The notes under the pieces were generated by a model. The model was not told the DNA's origin, made no database searches, and worked only from the letters and a program-made list of their open reading frames with translations. DNA of 18,546 nucleotides. Origin: JABMRP01 sp964444795. GTDB lineage: Bacteria > Planctomycetota > Planctomycetia > Pirellulales > Thermoguttaceae. Location of the stretch: positions 1-18,546 of the forward strand of contig CAYUIQ010000182.1 of assembly GCA_964444795.1 (NCBI GenBank), read 5' to 3'. The translations under genes were made by a program, and so were the position numbers. Below are positions 9,001 through 13,534 of the stretch, piece after piece (within the stretch, counting starts at the first letter, position 1; every line of letters starts with the position of its first letter).

Positions 9001-9173
9001 GCAACCTGGGCCGGGGTGGACACCGCCAGCAACTGGCGCTCCTCCAGCGGATCGATCACCAGGCGGCGAGGTTTGCCCGCGCCGGCGGCCGGTTTCGATT
9101 TGTTGCCGGAATGGCAAAGTCGAGCAAATCGGGACGTAATATCTTGGAAGTTCGGCAATCGAAATCGCGACAT
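1..9173 (-). CDS. Giant LEPR-XLL-type repeat protein with embedded trypsin-like protease (partial, C-terminus outside window)
   Basis: An uninterrupted minus-strand frame of 3057 codons starts at ATG 9173 and has no stop before the left edge. I translated stretches throughout and found no frameshift. Residues 42-51 read PLEERQLLAV, the LEPR-XLL-type motif found near the N-terminus of large planctomycete exported proteins. Approximate order after it: repeat 1 (72-125), module A (178-278), two PKD-like domains (295-465), module B (468-582), repeats 2-6 (625-925), a region I do not recognise (925-1190), module C (1205-1288), repeat 7, Big_5-like domain (1367-1522), repeats 8-10, module D (1715-1795), repeat 11, trypsin-like domain (1898-2150), repeats 12-14, second Big_5-like domain (2354-2512), repeats 15-21 (2533-2915), a Gly/Ser linker (2918-2948), and the start of another beta-rich region. 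The start is supported by GAGGGA 8 nt upstream. A cell-surface or extracellular role is inferred; the substrate and true length are unknown. Confidence 0.93.
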   Translation of the reverse strand, partial: MSRFRLPNFQDITSRFARLCHSGNKSKPAAGAGKPRRLVIDPLEERQLLAVSTPAQVADVAVNEGMGSDQFTIAGQSIGVDNDGDFVVVWTRYDELVDELGNPYIDADTGLELTDANIYARYFTDEVQRITLPENVLADNDDDPTTVGTISINYGGTELQTVSFSQTTPPAYDFAGLITGTYALVFDIDGNGIIGVNETTAPIAFTDPAGFFAAADPALMDANALAMQDALRAISGAPGNEALADVVVTPLAAYDYQIEFVGQEGIDQPELFSNPDEMNLGEIDSQLSALSLDQATINAAGLSIVTGSFTDADTLATYTVMVDWGDGTQSNATVNQVTRTFSAFHNYTDGADDHDVDVTLSDDLGFGDSASMTVNISKVDPLLTSVVVDRVGVAANDVITVTGTFIGTGDTVRVNWGDFSASNATVDLVNGTFTATHQYFWGATRDIDVTLSDGAITITASTSVTASTFGTAAFLPAVMVTTTRNPADIADIPIVPGSPTETEEAIREAFLVATGQEFVIGPSVIPFPMFEPVDRYAGLPRVQVDSVPTPEDPNGERTFDIRFVLESGKIDHPELVITAVDDTGAPIDVGADPVRTLKQTSDEFRVNAEEPNNPFTQSPDKYNQTMPAVAMDADGDFIITWQSEVPNKYSSAGQVIESSVTDIFAQRFSPTGHVTEDADITFRTDVDLDGVADIIHGVKPLGNEFRVNTFTANAQFTPHVGMDADGDFVITWASDGQANSFFNGIKAQQYNRDGDRLGNEWLVNDEDTEPHRAPWVGVSDDGHFAVSWVTSGALMAEIYDPDGNVLAAEFVVQAGGALQTIDFDTANNMIIGWSEIRDADNTGGTSVGVFARLYELFQDDGTFALSVLQDDFRANSASMAADSAPTWPNAQLGGQVAIDADGDITISYDGFGPDVSEDVMLTAALFDRLNEPQNADLAPYFQGFLSAFFPIDNIGDVTGALEAVLIQASDINSFPVTGIATDEQLGRLRSIIDEVAGMLRGEANGVMVSQFSAAGTAGHVGPAVEAADTIVNSFRDGDNARFIMVLDGHTDREWDTATWRLNGVDVTFNVPTFDDGSVNVFAMSDLIDSTFSNMTSTGVNWPSPPFEGPVDVRVVDDFELLQRAGIGWNDPDGLQPTDWDLLGNFPIHVVGDPNNLTDYSDFVWEVVFQGEVHDTPIGLFGIEGTVINDENQVLTFYPNDPSVPLIGPYQLQIGSDETNEQMFNSNALWAVANGIRAELAGIGYDDVQVTSLWEDGDTFYAFDILYTGRSGHTNIEDLQYLPVREDGDAGAFLLPAVVSSINIQHGGPNEAPIPPDAWQETLADPGTLQADASMGITPEGDFAVAWTQYTSPGNNEIFFRTYEDVEDTAGPQATDFLLPDGSRLEDGGQVTAALNYLVVTFDEEMRHDGSTFDITDPDNWALLRDGTELIGGITDVFFGMNMAADLSAMLGLDPVGTNKWEAVLMLDGNGTAIDPNGDPPPLADGSYELVALNSITDVAGNPLARTGFEINGLPFSRTFGVSLPTGDETLVNTGTDGDQPSTPGNFPMPSNPQSVASDGDGDYVVVWTSDEAGHEGVYARLYDVVWTENALGQRESTVTPGIEILVSGDTTAAYAGVATDADGDFVVTWSSYSPVSGWDAFFRRFDAEGNALDDNRRLANTETQNHQNYSSVALDTDGDFVITWQSLEQDGSGYGVYAQRFNSVGEAVGGVNEVQILSFIDQPLGSFTLRLDGVETAPILYTGNTFDITDDINEALAGIGVQAESQAVSLTDIAIEFVGLSGSFDQSQLTIGQAPTEGEAGSRLSVRTARNGAAGEFIVNETTHNNQQFPSVALDADGDFVITWTSTEQDGDAAWETNIYARQFPSNDVLRGIKQAPATRMLAPGKGLDQAKIVTTDDPDNHIVLPGDGSGYDGVGQVLIDGVFTGSGSLLLSGNHVLTAAHVVVDFFGFLSTDVAVTFNLPSGDITIPAAQVFVHPGYNNDIMNGSDLAVIVLEETAPVDADRYDIYRNTDELGQTGTIVGYGLTGMGDQGEITFDGEKRQGENVYEAFGEILGVTPGTTLVYDFDSGQATEDALALLGITDLGLGVTEAVSALGDSGGPVFFGTEIAGITSFGDTSIADINFPIIDATYGEVAVDTRVSTYADWIDSVTLINVLGGPEFLVNQTIAQDQKWSTVAMDSDGDFVITWTSYGQDGVGTTYGPGAGGENGIFARRFNPDGTEFADEFQVNTFADHAQQLSRVAMDSDGDFVVTWESYQDRPLPPFSGDNTDPDIPDSYGVYAQRYARNQLVGVSPFLGLNGEIGSELAVNSTTEGDQRFPAVSASDTGDFVIAWSGNGPGDDQGIFAQRYERPADVAGPVVVHMLDVVDTDSGIELQPVVEEDVLGHTVDQFVVTFSEDLSTIDGIDGIDSVLNPANWQLSLGGTVLFGGVASVEFGLNQSAAITGVDSGKYEAVLTFDADFTEPGLQPLGQGTYTLVARDEIVDLFGNPLDGNFDGRPGGDFRFGFSVFVGELVAIDPPGDPDADAEDPVVDDFLFGDQHDASVASDSAGNFVVVWTNNGQYGDGLGEGNIFGQRFDRVGEPIGTQFLVNTTLPGNQFDADVAMDPFGNFVVTWSGEGMDDAFGIHARLFDPFGSPQGNEFRVNQTRTNLQDEPAVAMDATGDFVVSWTSYGQDGDRDGIYARKYTLQGAPSTDEFLVNTTTVNRQDKSDVAMDSLGNAVVVWESDAQDGSQWGVFGQRLNIAGQRVGSEFRINQVTDNKQQTPAVAMDADGDFVVAFAGFKDNGTEYGVYARQYNAAGVARTVTEFQVNQTDTGWQYQPAVGMAPTGEFTVSWTSSRQDEDGSSAVYARIFQPDGTDFIPDPTTGTPLGEFRLNANIPGMQWQSDVAMGNGTHLAAVWGGPEFTLFSDSNVFYRVVGALSGDSDSGGGSTGGGGNSTGGDGDPGNSTLILPGTVGEADVFEFEAGPSPASWVVKVNGVRQNVDPSVVAVHFGQADDGDDGDTLIFTGSDAAEAVELWANPDSGAPSGKVTFGAFTVNAIGVENITVDGGGGEDQLA
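430..1575 (-). repeat. C-terminal tandem block of DADGDFVVTW-type protein repeats (copies 15-21)
   Basis: Seven consecutive copies of a roughly 55-57-residue unit (about 165-171 bp) are visible. The core is VAMDxxGDFVVTW, then a polar loop with xQDG, then GIYARxF or GVFGQRx, a short hairpin, and EFxVNxTxxxxQxxPxVAMD leading into the next copy. Clear examples are VAMDPFGNFVVTWSGEG, VAMDATGDFVVSWTSYG and VAMDADGDFVVAFAGF. The final copy (about 430-520) is degenerate, with VAMGNGTHLAAVW. The regular strand-turn-strand pattern suggests a beta-propeller or beta-solenoid fold; that is inference. Confidence 0.88.
1640..2115 (-). other. Big_5-like (bacterial Ig-like) domain 2
   Basis: Residues about 2354-2512 repeat the layout of the first Big_5-like domain: AGPVVVHMLDV, then QFVVTFSEDLSTIDG, LNPANWQLSLGGT, and GQGTYTLVARDEIVDLFGN followed by PLDGNFDG. 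The NWxLxxxGT and YxLVAxxxIxDxxGNPL signatures are shared with the copy at 4610-5075, so the two derive from one module. Confidence 0.7.
2115..2690 (-). repeat. Repeat block, copies 12-14, after the protease domain
   Basis: Three further copies of the same repeat follow the protease: VAMDSDGDFVITWTSYG with an extended glycine-rich loop, VAMDSDGDFVVTWESYQ with a proline-rich loop, and VSASDTGDFVIAWSGNG. The loops differ most in length, while the framework strands are nearly constant. This is typical of a scaffold with variable surface loops. Confidence 0.85.
2722..3480 (-). other. Trypsin-like (S1 family) serine protease domain inside the giant protein
   Basis: The translated segment has all three catalytic motifs in the right order. 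LTAAHV gives His1942, NGSDLAVI gives Asp1988 and LGDSGGPVFF gives Ser2098 of the giant protein. Spacings of 46 and 110 residues are close to those of chymotrypsin-fold enzymes. GSGSLLLSGNHVLTAAHV is the usual strand before the histidine, and STYADWIDSV resembles the closing C-terminal helix. TIVGYG in the middle also matches the family. The domain therefore looks catalytically intact. It may mature the protein itself or cut extracellular proteins; the sequence does not say which. It lies between repeat 11 and repeat 12, with no signal of its own. Confidence 0.92.
3790..4030 (-). other. Interspersed planctomycete-type module, copy D
   Basis: The translation reads GSFTLRLDGVETAPILY, then a helix with EALAGIGVQA, then LTDIAIEFVGLSGSFDQSQL. 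The layout is F(T)LxxxGxxTxPI, an amphipathic helix, then a V-rich strand and (I)xFVGxxGxxDxxxL. Less conserved copies are at about 8340-8640 (A, ending YQIEFVGQEGIDQPEL), 7430-7770 (B, ending FDIRFVLESGKIDHPEL) and 5310-5560 (C, with LAGIGYDDVQVTSL and FDILYTGRSGHTNIEDL). I have no family name that I can assign with confidence. Confidence 0.6.
4060..4530 (-). repeat. Repeat block, copies 8-10
   Basis: Three copies: SVASDGDGDYVVVWTSDEAG, GVATDADGDFVVTWSSYSP and SVALDTDGDFVITWQSLEQD, each followed by a VYARLYD, FFRRFDAEG or VYAQRFN segment. Isolated copies of the same unit lie at about 3570-3690 (SVALDADGDFVITWTSTEQD), 5090-5190 (ASMGITPEGDFAVAWTQY) and 8800-8960 (VDNDGDFVVVWTRYDE). Confidence 0.85.
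4610..5075 (-). other. Big_5-like (bacterial Ig-like) domain 1
   Basis: Residues about 1367-1522 begin with AGPQATDFLLPDG, contain YLVVTFDEEM, and end with LADGSYELVALNSITDVAGN followed by PLARTGFEI. This follows the Big_5 pattern, in which a FSExM strand is followed later by LxDGxYxL...I.DxAGN.L. The insert between the two halves holds TDPDNWALLRDG. It is a structural module; no function is assigned. Confidence 0.7.
5590..6400 (-). other. Unrecognised segment of the giant protein
   Basis: Residues about 925-1190 carry none of the repeats above. They include a helical stretch (EQLGRLRSIIDEVAGMLRG), EAADTIVNSFRDGDNARF, and the hydrophobic strand IMVLDGHTDREW, followed by an acidic, Trp-rich stretch (GIGWNDPDGLQPTDWDLLGN). 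The strand plus DGHTD could belong to an alpha/beta domain, but I see no diagnostic motif. It is the only part of the giant protein that looks like a distinct globular domain besides the protease. Confidence 0.5.
6400..7300 (-). repeat. Repeat block, copies 2-6, progressively divergent
   Basis: Copies 2 and 3 are canonical (VAMDADGDFIITWQSE and VGMDADGDFVITWASDG). Copies 4-6 drift from the consensus (VGVSDDGHFAVSWVTSG, IDFDTANNMIIGWSEIRD, VAIDADGDITISYDGFG). Divergence increases along the block towards the unrecognised region at 5590-6400. Confidence 0.8.
7780..8290 (-). other. Pair of PKD-like domains
   Basis: Residues about 295-375 contain TYTVMVDWGDGTQSNATVN followed by FSAFHNYTDGADDHDVDVTL. 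Residues about 375-465 contain DTVRVNWGDFSASNATVDL followed by FTATHQYFWGATRDIDVTL. The V(D/N)WGD...HxY...V.VTLSD pattern is the PKD-type Ig-like fold common in secreted bacterial proteins, where it acts as a spacer or binding module. Confidence 0.8.
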
Positions 9174-9181
9174 CTTCTCAT

Positions 9182-9187
9182 TCCCTC
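9182..9187 (-). promoter_or_regulatory. Ribosome binding site of the giant gene, overlapping the upstream stop codon
   Basis: On the minus strand GAGGGA sits 8 nt before ATG 9173. Its first bases are part of the TGA stop (9188-9186) of the TIGR03032-family gene. This fixes the start of the giant gene and suggests translational coupling. Confidence 0.75.
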
Positions 9188-10394
9188 AGCGTTGGGTTCC
9201 GGAATCCGGAATGGAGTTGCCCATGGTTGGTAGTTCGCCGGCTGGCCCACCGGCCGAAAGTGACGCGGCGGCATGGACGCCGCCCCCGTCACGAGTGCCC
9301 GATCCCTCTGAAATTTCTGAACTGGCCCGCAGCCAGAAAGAGGACTCGGGATTGCTCATCGCCTGGCGTGCCTCCGGCCGATCGAAATTGACGATCATCG
9401 GACGGTACACGCCGGGAACGAATTGCACGTCGTAAAGCTCTTCACACCCCTGGGTGTACTGAAACATGGCGATCCGCGCCCCGGTGCGTAGATCGATCAC
9501 GGCCACCCCGCAATGCAGCGCGTCGTAGCGCTCAGCAACGGGCAGACCGCCAAATATGTGTTGTTCGCGAATCTTGCAAAGCCCGACCAGAGCGTAAGGC
9601 CCGACAAAACAGAGCCCCCGCAAGTAGCCCGGCAGGCGGCATACCTCGGTCGACTCGCCCGTGGCCGGATCGACCACCATCAAGGCGCCCTGGCCCGAGT
9701 TGAGCAGCCACAGCTTGCCGTCGTGCCATCGGGGAGAGTGGGGCATCGACAAACCGCCGCACACGATCTCGTTCGACTCCACCTCGATCAGCACTCCGCC
9801 GCCGGCCTTCTTCTCCCGCCATCCGCCAGCCGTGTCGCTGGTACCCAGCGCCGTGACAAACGCCGGGCGCCCGTCGCGCATGGCCAGCCCGTTGAGATGG
9901 CAGCGGTCTTCGGGCACCACGTCGGTGACAAACTTCGGCTTCCAAAGGGGCTCGAAGCTGAAATCCCGGCTCAACCGGGCCAAGCAAGAAAAACGCGTGT
10001 TGACCAGCACAATGTCGTCGCCGGCAATGGCGACGTCGTGGGTGTTCAGATCACCCGTGTGGTAGGTCACCCGGGGAAGATACAGGGCGTCGTAGCGTCC
10101 CGGTTGATCTTCCCGGTAATCGTGTGCCAGAACCGGCGTGTTGGCCAGTATCCACAACTCATGACGGGTGGCCAAGACGATACGCGAGGCGTCGGCCACG
10201 AGACCGAGCGGTTTATCGAATTGCCGCATCAGCAGGGTGGTCTGCCGCCCGTCCCATCCGATGATGGCCACCTTGCCGGCCTGATACGTCGACATGATCA
10301 GCGAACCGCCCGCCTGCGCAAGCCACTCGGCAAAGGCCGGTGATGCGGCACACTGGATCACGACGTCGTGTTGGACCCCGGTCGGGTGACTCAT
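9186..10394 (-). CDS. TIGR03032 / DUF4915 family protein
   Basis: This 402-residue protein has the N-terminal signature of the family: FAEWLAQAGGSLIMSTYQAG (residues 21-40), followed by KVAIIGWDG and MRQFDKPLGLVAD. Later come VNTRFSCLARLS, HLNGLAMRDGRPAFVTALG, the Trp-rich stretch SPRWHDGKLWLLNSGQG and YLRGLCFVGPYALVGLCKIRE. The repeated short strands are consistent with a beta-propeller-like fold. The biochemical role of the family is not established; some members lie beside glycosyltransferase or surface-protein genes. There is no signal peptide, so it should be cytoplasmic. A low-complexity C-terminal tail (about residues 377-402, GSGTRDGGGVHAAASLSAGG) looks like an unconserved extension. 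ATG 10394 has a purine-rich GGAAAAGAG upstream. The gene ends 12 nt before the giant gene on the same strand, suggesting an operon. Confidence 0.88.
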   Translation of the reverse strand: MSHPTGVQHDVVIQCAASPAFAEWLAQAGGSLIMSTYQAGKVAIIGWDGRQTTLLMRQFDKPLGLVADASRIVLATRHELWILANTPVLAHDYREDQPGRYDALYLPRVTYHTGDLNTHDVAIAGDDIVLVNTRFSCLARLSRDFSFEPLWKPKFVTDVVPEDRCHLNGLAMRDGRPAFVTALGTSDTAGGWREKKAGGGVLIEVESNEIVCGGLSMPHSPRWHDGKLWLLNSGQGALMVVDPATGESTEVCRLPGYLRGLCFVGPYALVGLCKIREQHIFGGLPVAERYDALHCGVAVIDLRTGARIAMFQYTQGCEELYDVQFVPGVYRPMIVNFDRPEARQAMSNPESSFWLRASSEISEGSGTRDGGGVHAAASLSAGGPAGELPTMGNSIPDSGTQR

Positions 10395-10679
10395 GCTGCT
10401 CTTTTCCGAGGTGTCCGTCCGCTACGAACGGGCGGTCTGTGGGTAAAAGTCGTTCAACGGGAAGAGGGGTAGGCCGATCCCAATTGTGGGAACACATGCC
10501 CCACGGACTGGTTCGTAACGCCCGCTCCCTGCGGTGGGATCCTACGGCAGATATCTCGGTGGCGCGATACCGTAAACCGCGGCTGGGTCGCCGCTGCAAA
10601 CCATGTCGCTACGCCAATCCACGCGCACAGCAAAAACCGTCAGCGCGGTACTACCAAGAACACGGCGTTTAATCCCTTG

Positions 10680-10709
10680 ATTATCCTTCCATCCGAATCA
10701 AATTGTCTA
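10680..10709 (-). promoter_or_regulatory. Candidate sigma-70-type promoter of the TIGR03032-giant gene operon
   Basis: On the minus strand TAGACA (10709-10704) is separated by 18 nt from GATAAT (10685-10680); each box matches five of six consensus bases. It predicts a transcript start near 10673 and a leader of about 280 nt before ATG 10394. The AT-rich setting supports it; no experiment does. Confidence 0.4.
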
Positions 10710-10731
10710 GACGCGTCAAACCTATTGTCTA
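10702..10731. repeat. Paired direct repeat ATTGTCTA, 22 bp apart
   Basis: ATTGTCTA occurs at 10702-10709 and again at 10724-10731. Read on the minus strand each is TAGACAAT. The first copy overlaps the candidate -35 box and the second lies just upstream, on the same face of the helix (22 bp, about two turns). That geometry is common for a regulator binding as a dimer. Confidence 0.4.
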
Positions 10732-10999
10732 CGAAAACTCGAATATGTGCCACAATTTTGGCGAGCGAGTGTCGCTATCTATCTTCTTTAGATTCCTTAA
10801 TTTATCTTGATTGGGGTCACCGACACTGTCAATACCCTTTCATTCCCAGATCCCACTCTCAACGCATCTTTCCTGAATTATCCAGACCACCTACCCCCCA
10901 GAAAAGGTATCCAAAGCCGCGACCTCCGCTTTCTCCCGACATTCTTGCACGTCTGGGCATTGCGGGTCGGCGCCCCTGTATTCGCCGTCACGGGCAGCG

Positions 11000-11005
11000 T
11001 ATACT
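11000..11005 (+). promoter_or_regulatory. Candidate -10 box of the TraB-like gene
   Basis: TATACT lies 66 nt upstream of ATG 11072. The bases at the -35 position (10977-10982, TGTATT) match the consensus poorly, so the promoter would need an activator, or the call is wrong. The same TATACT hexamer is used in the recA and lipase candidate promoters. Confidence 0.35.
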
Positions 11006-11071
11006 CTAGTCTGTGCGTTGACACGTTAGGCCTTGCCCGGGGGGCAGGTTTGCTTTCAGGAGGGTGTTTCC

Positions 11072-12085
11072 ATGGCGTGTGTCAGACATTGGCTCCGGCT
11101 TGTTGTTTTGGTTGCCGTGTCGAGCGGTATTGCCGTGGCGGCGGATCGGAAGAAGGACGGCGACAAGCCGGAGAATCCAACCGACGAAGTGCTACGCATC
11201 ACCTCCAGTGAAGCAGGCGATCCGATCGCGCTGGAGACGGCGATCGTGCAATGCGGACCGAAGAACTCTCGGCAATCGGGTCCCACGGTCGATCTGATCG
11301 GAGCCATTCACATCGGCGAGAAGAGTTACTACCGGCAACTCAATCGCGAGTTCGAGAAATACGACGTGGTGCTGTTCGAGATGGTTGCCGCCCGCGGAGC
11401 CCCGATTCCCCGAGGCGGTGGAGGGGGTAGTCCGATCAGCGCGATCCAGCGATTCATGACCGACGTGCTGGAACTGGAATACCAGCTCGACGGGATCGAC
11501 TACGGCAAGAAGAATTTCGTCCACGCCGACATGACACCCGATCAGATGGCCCGCTCGATGAAGAAAAAGGGCGAGAGCATGTGGACGATGATGTTTCGGG
11601 CGATGGGACATTCGATCGCGCAGCAGAGCCGGAGCTCCGGCCAGTCGACCGACGCCGAGTTGCTGTTGGCGCTGTTCGACAAGAATCGAGCTCTGGCGCT
11701 GAAACGCGTTTTGGCCAAGCAGTTCGGCGACATGGAAGGCACGATGGGGGCCTTCGACGGCACGACGATCATTACCGAGCGCAACAAGGTCGCCTTGGAG
11801 ACGCTTCGGAAGCAAATCGACGGTGGTAAGAAGAAAGTGGCCATTTTCTACGGCGCCGGCCACCTTCCGGACATGGAGCAGCGGCTCGGCGAAGAGTTCG
11901 GTCTGGTGCGCCGCCAGACGCGTTGGCTGACCGCCTGGGATCTCAGCACAGCCGTGTCGTCGGCAACCCCAGCCACTACCGAGGAGCCGGCCGCCGACAA
12001 GCCACCGCGACGGAAGAAGCCCTCGAAGCAACGCCCGCGGAAGATTCGCCGACAACCGCGCTCGGGTCGCACCACAACCGGCTAG
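11072..12085 (+). CDS. TraB/TIKI (GumN-like) family protein, exported
   Basis: The 337-residue product opens with a signal peptide (LRLVVLVAVSSGIAVA, likely cut near residue 23). The TraB/PrgY/GumN/TIKI superfamily motifs follow in order: VDLIGAIHIG (GxxH, His80), VVLFE (Glu103), ITERNKV (Glu236, Arg237) and IFYGAGHLPDME (second GxxH, His264). In TIKI these conserved residues form a metalloprotease-like active site; activity of bacterial members is mostly untested. There is a Gly-rich insert (GGGGGS, residues 115-120) and a strongly basic C-terminal tail (PPRRKKPSKQRPRKIRRQPR, 311-330). AGGAGGG 7 nt upstream fixes ATG 11072; an in-frame TTG at 11033 lacks such a site. The gene is convergent with the permease gene, with a 31-nt gap. 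Confidence 0.85.
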   Translation: MACVRHWLRLVVLVAVSSGIAVAADRKKDGDKPENPTDEVLRITSSEAGDPIALETAIVQCGPKNSRQSGPTVDLIGAIHIGEKSYYRQLNREFEKYDVVLFEMVAARGAPIPRGGGGGSPISAIQRFMTDVLELEYQLDGIDYGKKNFVHADMTPDQMARSMKKKGESMWTMMFRAMGHSIAQQSRSSGQSTDAELLLALFDKNRALALKRVLAKQFGDMEGTMGAFDGTTIITERNKVALETLRKQIDGGKKKVAIFYGAGHLPDMEQRLGEEFGLVRRQTRWLTAWDLSTAVSSATPATTEEPAADKPPRRKKPSKQRPRKIRRQPRSGRTTTG

Positions 12086-12116
12086 CGGCCGTGCCCGGGG
12101 GCAGGGAAACGCTGGT

Positions 12117-13304
12117 TCAGTAGCGAATGACCTTCTTCAGCAGAAAGCATCCGGCAACCAGCAAGAGTAGATTGCCGGCCCATACCGATTCGGGCCAAAT
12201 GGTCCCGCTCTTGGCGCCGTCGACCCCGTACGCCAGCAGGGGATAGTAGACGATCAGAATCGGTAGGAAGCAGAGGAAGAAGCTGGTCAGGAAGTCACGG
12301 TTGCGGAGCCAGATTGCCAGCGGCGCGCCCACCCAGACGAAGCAGAGGCAGCTAAAACCGGCCGACCATCGGCGGTGGGGTTCGGTCTTCAGACGATGAA
12401 AATGACCCCGCGCGTTCTGAAGTCTTTGATGATACAGTTCCCACCGTGGAGCAGCCAGCGCGTCGAAGTCGCCGGTGAGCATCTGGTAGGCAGCCCGAGC
12501 GGCCAGTTCCTGTTCGTAGTTCTCGATGGTCGATTTCTGCTGGACTACCTGCTCGTCGATCTCGCGAAGCGCCGTCCATGAGGGCAGGTTGGCGGTCCGC
12601 TTCGCGCGGCTGGCGTCATCCAGGGGGATAGCTTCCTCGTGAACGCCCGAAAATCGGTACGCACCATGGTCGCCCACCTCGATCGTGCCATCGCGGAGAA
12701 GGACTTTCAGGACATTTTCTTGGCGATCGGAGCGGAGTTCGGCTTCAGCGGCGGTGATCGTCACCGTGGGGACATTTCCCCGAGCGGCCACGGTAACGAT
12801 CGGACGGACAAGTTTCCGCCCGTCGACCCGCTTGACATTGATCGAAAACCGGGGCGAGCTATACGCCCTCTGAGTGCGGAGCATGCCGTAGGCGATCTCC
12901 TCAACCGCTTCGATGACAACACGTTGCGCCCCGTTGCGACCCCAAGAAACGGCCACGTCGTTGAGCCAAACGGTGACCAGGCTGAGGACGAAGGCCAGCG
13001 TGTAGATGGGCCAAAGCAGCGCCACGGGGGAAATCCCCATCGCTTTGGCCGCGACGATCTCGTTGGAGCCGGACATCCGTCCATAGACCACCGTCGTGGC
13101 CAGGAGCAACGTGGCCGGCACCGCGATACGCAGCGCATCGGGCAAGATATACGGCAGGAGCCAGAGGATCTGAGCCAGCGGGAGGCTCTGCTGTACGGCC
13201 TCGCGGACGACGCCGACGACCAGCATCATGACCGTCAGCCCGGTCAGCGCAAGCAAGAAGGTCTTAGTCAGCTCCAGCAGAATGTATCGAGTGAGCATAC
13301 GCAT
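12117..13304 (-). CDS. LptF/LptG family (YjgP/YjgQ) permease
   Basis: The 395-residue product has the family architecture. Membrane helices occupy about residues 10-34, 44-75 and 95-115. A periplasmic beta-jellyroll follows (VKRVDGRKLVRPIVTVAARG through VGDHGAYRFSGVHEEAIPLD), and three more helices lie at the C-terminus (CLCFVWVGAPLAIWL; FFLCFLPILIVYYPLLAYG; WAGNLLLLVAGCFLLKKVI). MSGSNEIVAAKAMGISP after the second helix is the typical conserved loop. In the LptB2FG complex such proteins extract lipopolysaccharide from the inner membrane and pass it to LptC. A Gln/Glu-rich helical stretch (about 235-310) is inserted between the jellyroll and the last helices. Only one family member is in the window, so F cannot be told from G. 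ATG 13304 lacks a clear ribosome binding site; ATG 13298 (Met3) is an alternative. Confidence 0.85.
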   Translation of the reverse strand: MRMLTRYILLELTKTFLLALTGLTVMMLVVGVVREAVQQSLPLAQILWLLPYILPDALRIAVPATLLLATTVVYGRMSGSNEIVAAKAMGISPVALLWPIYTLAFVLSLVTVWLNDVAVSWGRNGAQRVVIEAVEEIAYGMLRTQRAYSSPRFSINVKRVDGRKLVRPIVTVAARGNVPTVTITAAEAELRSDRQENVLKVLLRDGTIEVGDHGAYRFSGVHEEAIPLDDASRAKRTANLPSWTALREIDEQVVQQKSTIENYEQELAARAAYQMLTGDFDALAAPRWELYHQRLQNARGHFHRLKTEPHRRWSAGFSCLCFVWVGAPLAIWLRNRDFLTSFFLCFLPILIVYYPLLAYGVDGAKSGTIWPESVWAGNLLLLVAGCFLLKKVIRY

Positions 13305-13534
13305 TGCGGCGGTAGTGTCGCCCGGCTGACGCCTTGGGTCAAGGCCAGTCGAACGGTCATGGGAACTCGGGGGTGCTCACCCAGGTCGATCAGGTGACGC
13401 TTCCCCTGGTCAAGCGGGTGCAACGCAGTCGGCTTTACACGGGACTGATTATCTCCCATACTGTCGCTCTTGATGGGGATTTGGCCGGAATCCTCACATA
13501 TTGAGGGGTCTCTTCTGCAACAAGGGAGGGGTCG

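Larger units (their letters stand above)
10395..11071. other. Divergent intergenic region, partly AT-rich
   Basis: These 677 nt separate the TIGR03032 gene (leftward) from the TraB-like gene (rightward). About 10395-10670 has the GC content of its surroundings and would be the leader of the leftward operon. About 10675-10910 is clearly richer in A and T (roughly 40-45% GC by eye). It contains the candidate leftward promoter, two copies of ATTGTCTA and TTGGGGTCACCGACACTG (10812-10829). Open frames here have no ribosome binding site or recognisable protein sequence, so I call no gene. Confidence 0.6.

Noticed and set aside
10340..11009. Small plus-strand frames (10340-10672 and 10677-11009) in the intergenic region
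   Set aside because: No ribosome binding site, unusual composition, no conserved motif; the first overlaps the start of the TIGR03032 gene.
11192..12055. 287-codon minus-strand frame opposite the TraB-like gene
   Set aside because: The plus-strand gene has a ribosome binding site, signal peptide and family motifs; this frame has none.
12086..12116. Possible terminator TGCCCGGGGGCA between convergent genes
   Set aside because: The stem is only five pairs with a two-base loop and no T-run on either strand.
12639..13397. 252-codon plus-strand frame opposite the LptF/LptG gene
   Set aside because: It mirrors the permease gene, is polar with no motif, and runs through its start.
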